Assembly: GCA_958496175.1 (NCBI GenBank)
Contig: OY292275.1
Coordinates: 18,104,001-18,168,000 of the forward strand
Length of the DNA: 64,000 nucleotides
Direction of reading: 5' to 3'
Source of the DNA: Sisyra terminalis
Taxonomy: Eukaryota; Arthropoda; Insecta; Neuroptera; Sisyridae
Shown here: positions 61,380 through 64,000 of the stretch, piece after piece
Numbering within the stretch: the first letter of the stretch is position 1
How the letters are laid out: each line of letters begins with the position of its first letter
Translations under genes and position numbers: made by a program
The notes under the pieces: model-generated
What the model saw: the letters and a program-made list of their open reading frames with translations, nothing else
Told to the model about the DNA's origin: nothing
The model's database searches: none

Positions 61380-64000
61380 TAATTGAAAAAAAAATATTAT
61401 AATTTGTGAAATGAAATCAACTTTTAGTCTTTTGTTTACTGCTGACAAGTTATATATTTACTAGGCAGGCAAATATATATTTTTTTTAAATTTGAATACT
61501 TTGGTTGAAAAAAAAAGATCAAACAATTTGCAAGGAAAATTAATACATGCAGGTAAAAATGACGTTTCAGAGCTTATAGACAAGCATCAGAGCTACACTG
61601 TTTCTTAATTTTGCATACTATAATACTTAAATTTTATTTTGACTGTAAAAAATATACGCTTTGAACAATCCCAATTTGGAATTAGATTTCCCTGGCCTCT
61701 TTTAGGGAAAAATACTTGTAATGCTTATAAAATCTGTTCTTCCCTTTCTTCCTCCTTTCCATTAAGTTAAATTAGATCGTTTAACATTTTTTGACCCGTT
61801 TGAAGCCCCAAGCATAAACGTTAGTTTAAAATTAAATTAATTGAAATTAACTTTGGAACATCTCATCATCTTATATTAGATACCCCACTGTTCGTATGTA
61901 GAAAAGATAACAATAAAATTTTACATACTTAGAAATATTTGTTACTATTTTATAAAATTGATATAAATATTTCAATCATCTGAAGACTTACATAATAATT
62001 AATATTATATACTACAATATTTCTTCAAAAATAAAAATTTCACTTTCATAACAACAAAGCTTAAGATGGCTTAAGATTAGCGGTTAACTGTGTTTGAATA
62101 TCATTGAAAAATAGGGAAATCAGTGAAATGGTTTTAGTTGTAAAGAAAAAGTTCAGCTGTAAAAGCGTCTTAGACTTCGAAATCATATTCTAAACCAACC
62201 CCGAATTTAGTTGGGAAATAACTTTAAAGCTCATATCTGCATCTGTCATTATAATTAAATAAAAAAGCAAAAGCTCTTAGTTCTAAGTATGAGCTACTCC
62301 TAACGATTGATTTTCATTTATAAAATCGAACGCCATACAATAGTTCAACCAATTAAATATAGTTCACATGCACGTTTTGTAATAATAAAACGTGTCTAAT
62401 AACATAAATGTCTGAACATGGTTTTTAAGTATGTACTCTATTGTAAATGCATGTTACAAATCTGTTTAAGTATAAAATCATATATTATGAAACTTACCAA
62501 CAGTTTATGTTTAAAAACATTATTTTCCCCGTGTTTAAATTGATTAAGTTTTAGTGGTATTATTAAAAACTTTTCGGTTGTTTCAGATCCAATTAAAACT
62601 TTATAGTGAATTTAAATTTTTAAGACCCTGAGAATATATGTATTTGATTGAATATGACGAATAATTCGTTGTTATACCTTTATCTATACCAGAAAGATAC
62701 CACCAGGGAAGAAAAACTTTCTCAATGATTTTTTTAATAAGTCGTAGATTGCAATAAATTTTATGTCACTTTTCAGATAGTTTATCGTATATTAGCTTCA
62801 TTTTTGTTATAAAATAATATACTAATTATTATTTTTATATTCCATAAATTCTTAATAAGTTAGATACCACAGTGAAACGAGTTATATAAAACCAACTCTT
62901 CGATTTGCCAACTAATTGTTAATGGTACGTTTATACAATTAGAAAGGATTACTTGCGCATTAAATTACTACAATATATTTAAAAAAATGAAGATATTACC
63001 TAAATGTATAATATTCACCAATAAACATTATTTGTTTGTACATTTCGATCTTTTAATAGAACATTGAAACACAACAGCAATATCCATGTTTATAGAGCCT
63101 TATACGTTATAATTATAGCCCATCAAGGTGTGCAAAATTCTTTACGTAAGTAAATCGATTTCATTGTTTTAGTTAATAAATGAACTCATTAGTCATTACA
63201 ATCATTTGTGCATAAGTTAAAAATAAGTGGGAAAGAAAAATGCATACTTATTCAATTTGAAATATGAGCTTTAATGTTTTTAATAGCTAAGCTAACCAAT
63301 TGTTTGTAATAAATCACATCATAGCTTTGAAAAAAACATGCATAATACATAAATATGCTATAAGTATAACAATGCAATTGTGACAAAACATATAAAATAA
63401 TTTTTACGCAATCAAAGCTATATAGAGTTAATATGTGAAAACAAATAAATATTCATTTGAATAATTTCAGTACAAGTAGGTATTAATAGCGAAAGGTTAT
63501 ATTTGTACTATATTGTTTCAAGGATAGCAAATTCAAATTGAATAAAGATTTAAATTATGAACGTTTAATTTCAAAATAAAAACTGACACGTGTAATTGTC
63601 TTATAAATTATTTATTATAACGTAATGATGTTTGTAAATTAAGTATTATTGGAGTACTTAGTTCTTCCTATTTAATTAATAGGTCTATTTAATGTTATTC
63701 ATAAATATTTTTACAAAAATTATAATATCACAAGGAAATTCCATCGTTTCTTTCCTTTTTTTATTTTCTGCGAAGATGCGCATAATTTTTATTAGTTACT
63801 ATCATATGTATATCAAATTAAAAATGCAAGAAAATATTAATTTTATCAACATCTAACATTAGCACCTACTCTTGTTTATATATTAAATGATGTCTTTTCT
63901 ACTATAAGTAGAGTTATTTACATATAACTTTAAATGGGAGGTGAGAGCAAACCAAAAATTGGTATTTCCTGCATTTTATTTGGCATTTACCTATTTTGTA
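61380..64000. other. Upstream of the F-box gene, non-coding
   Basis: No gene, RNA or repeat recognised; probably contains the 5' non-coding exon and promoter of the F-box gene. Confidence 0.5.

Noticed and set aside
1..64000. CRISPR arrays, operons or bacterial signals
   Set aside because: The genes are spliced eukaryotic genes and no regularly spaced short repeats were found.

Overview
The window is nuclear DNA of an insect. It is very AT-rich and gene-poor, with GT-AG introns and all recognisable genes of animal type. The CLOCK and phenylalanine hydroxylase proteins are insect-like, but the order of insect cannot be fixed from the sequence alone; the CLOCK protein lacks the long glutamine tracts of Drosophila CLK.

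Layout: 1-15300 is non-coding and holds transposon debris: a broken hAT-type transposase, a 1.6 kb element with long inverted terminal repeats and one cysteine-rich ORF, a 225 bp MITE with a perfect 8 bp target duplication, a deleted mariner-like element and several copies of a tRNA-derived SINE. From 15472 to 30409 (+) lies a complete phenylalanine-4-hydroxylase gene (Henna, six coding exons, 452 codons) with a first intron of about 12 kb. That intron contains SINEs, a Tigger-like transposase pseudogene apparently split by a jockey-like LINE end, and a candidate second TATA promoter and first exon in the right phase. A third intron holds a 799 bp foldback element. At 32257-32886 (+) is a divergent ribosomal protein eL13 gene with a short 5'UTR intron. 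From 44654 down to 38792 (-) is a complete Clock gene (eleven coding exons, 615 codons plus stop), convergent with eL13. From 61339 down to 60074 (-) is a three-exon F-box gene resembling FBXO36.

The 44.7-60.0 kb interval has no clear protein-coding gene. It contains an isolated, unusually GC-rich promoter-like block near 50.45-50.65 kb with heat-shock-element arrays, CCAAT and octamer motifs and a TATA box, followed by a leader-like sequence and only a 20-codon ORF. This is the best candidate in the window for an undescribed transcription unit (for example a heat-inducible non-coding RNA). A second promoter-like spot near 56.9 kb carries an NRF-1-like site.

The genes have no obvious functional link: amino-acid hydroxylation (Hn), translation (eL13), circadian transcription (Clk) and ubiquitin ligation (F-box). 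All coordinates for spliced genes were derived by reading exon phases and splice sites by eye.
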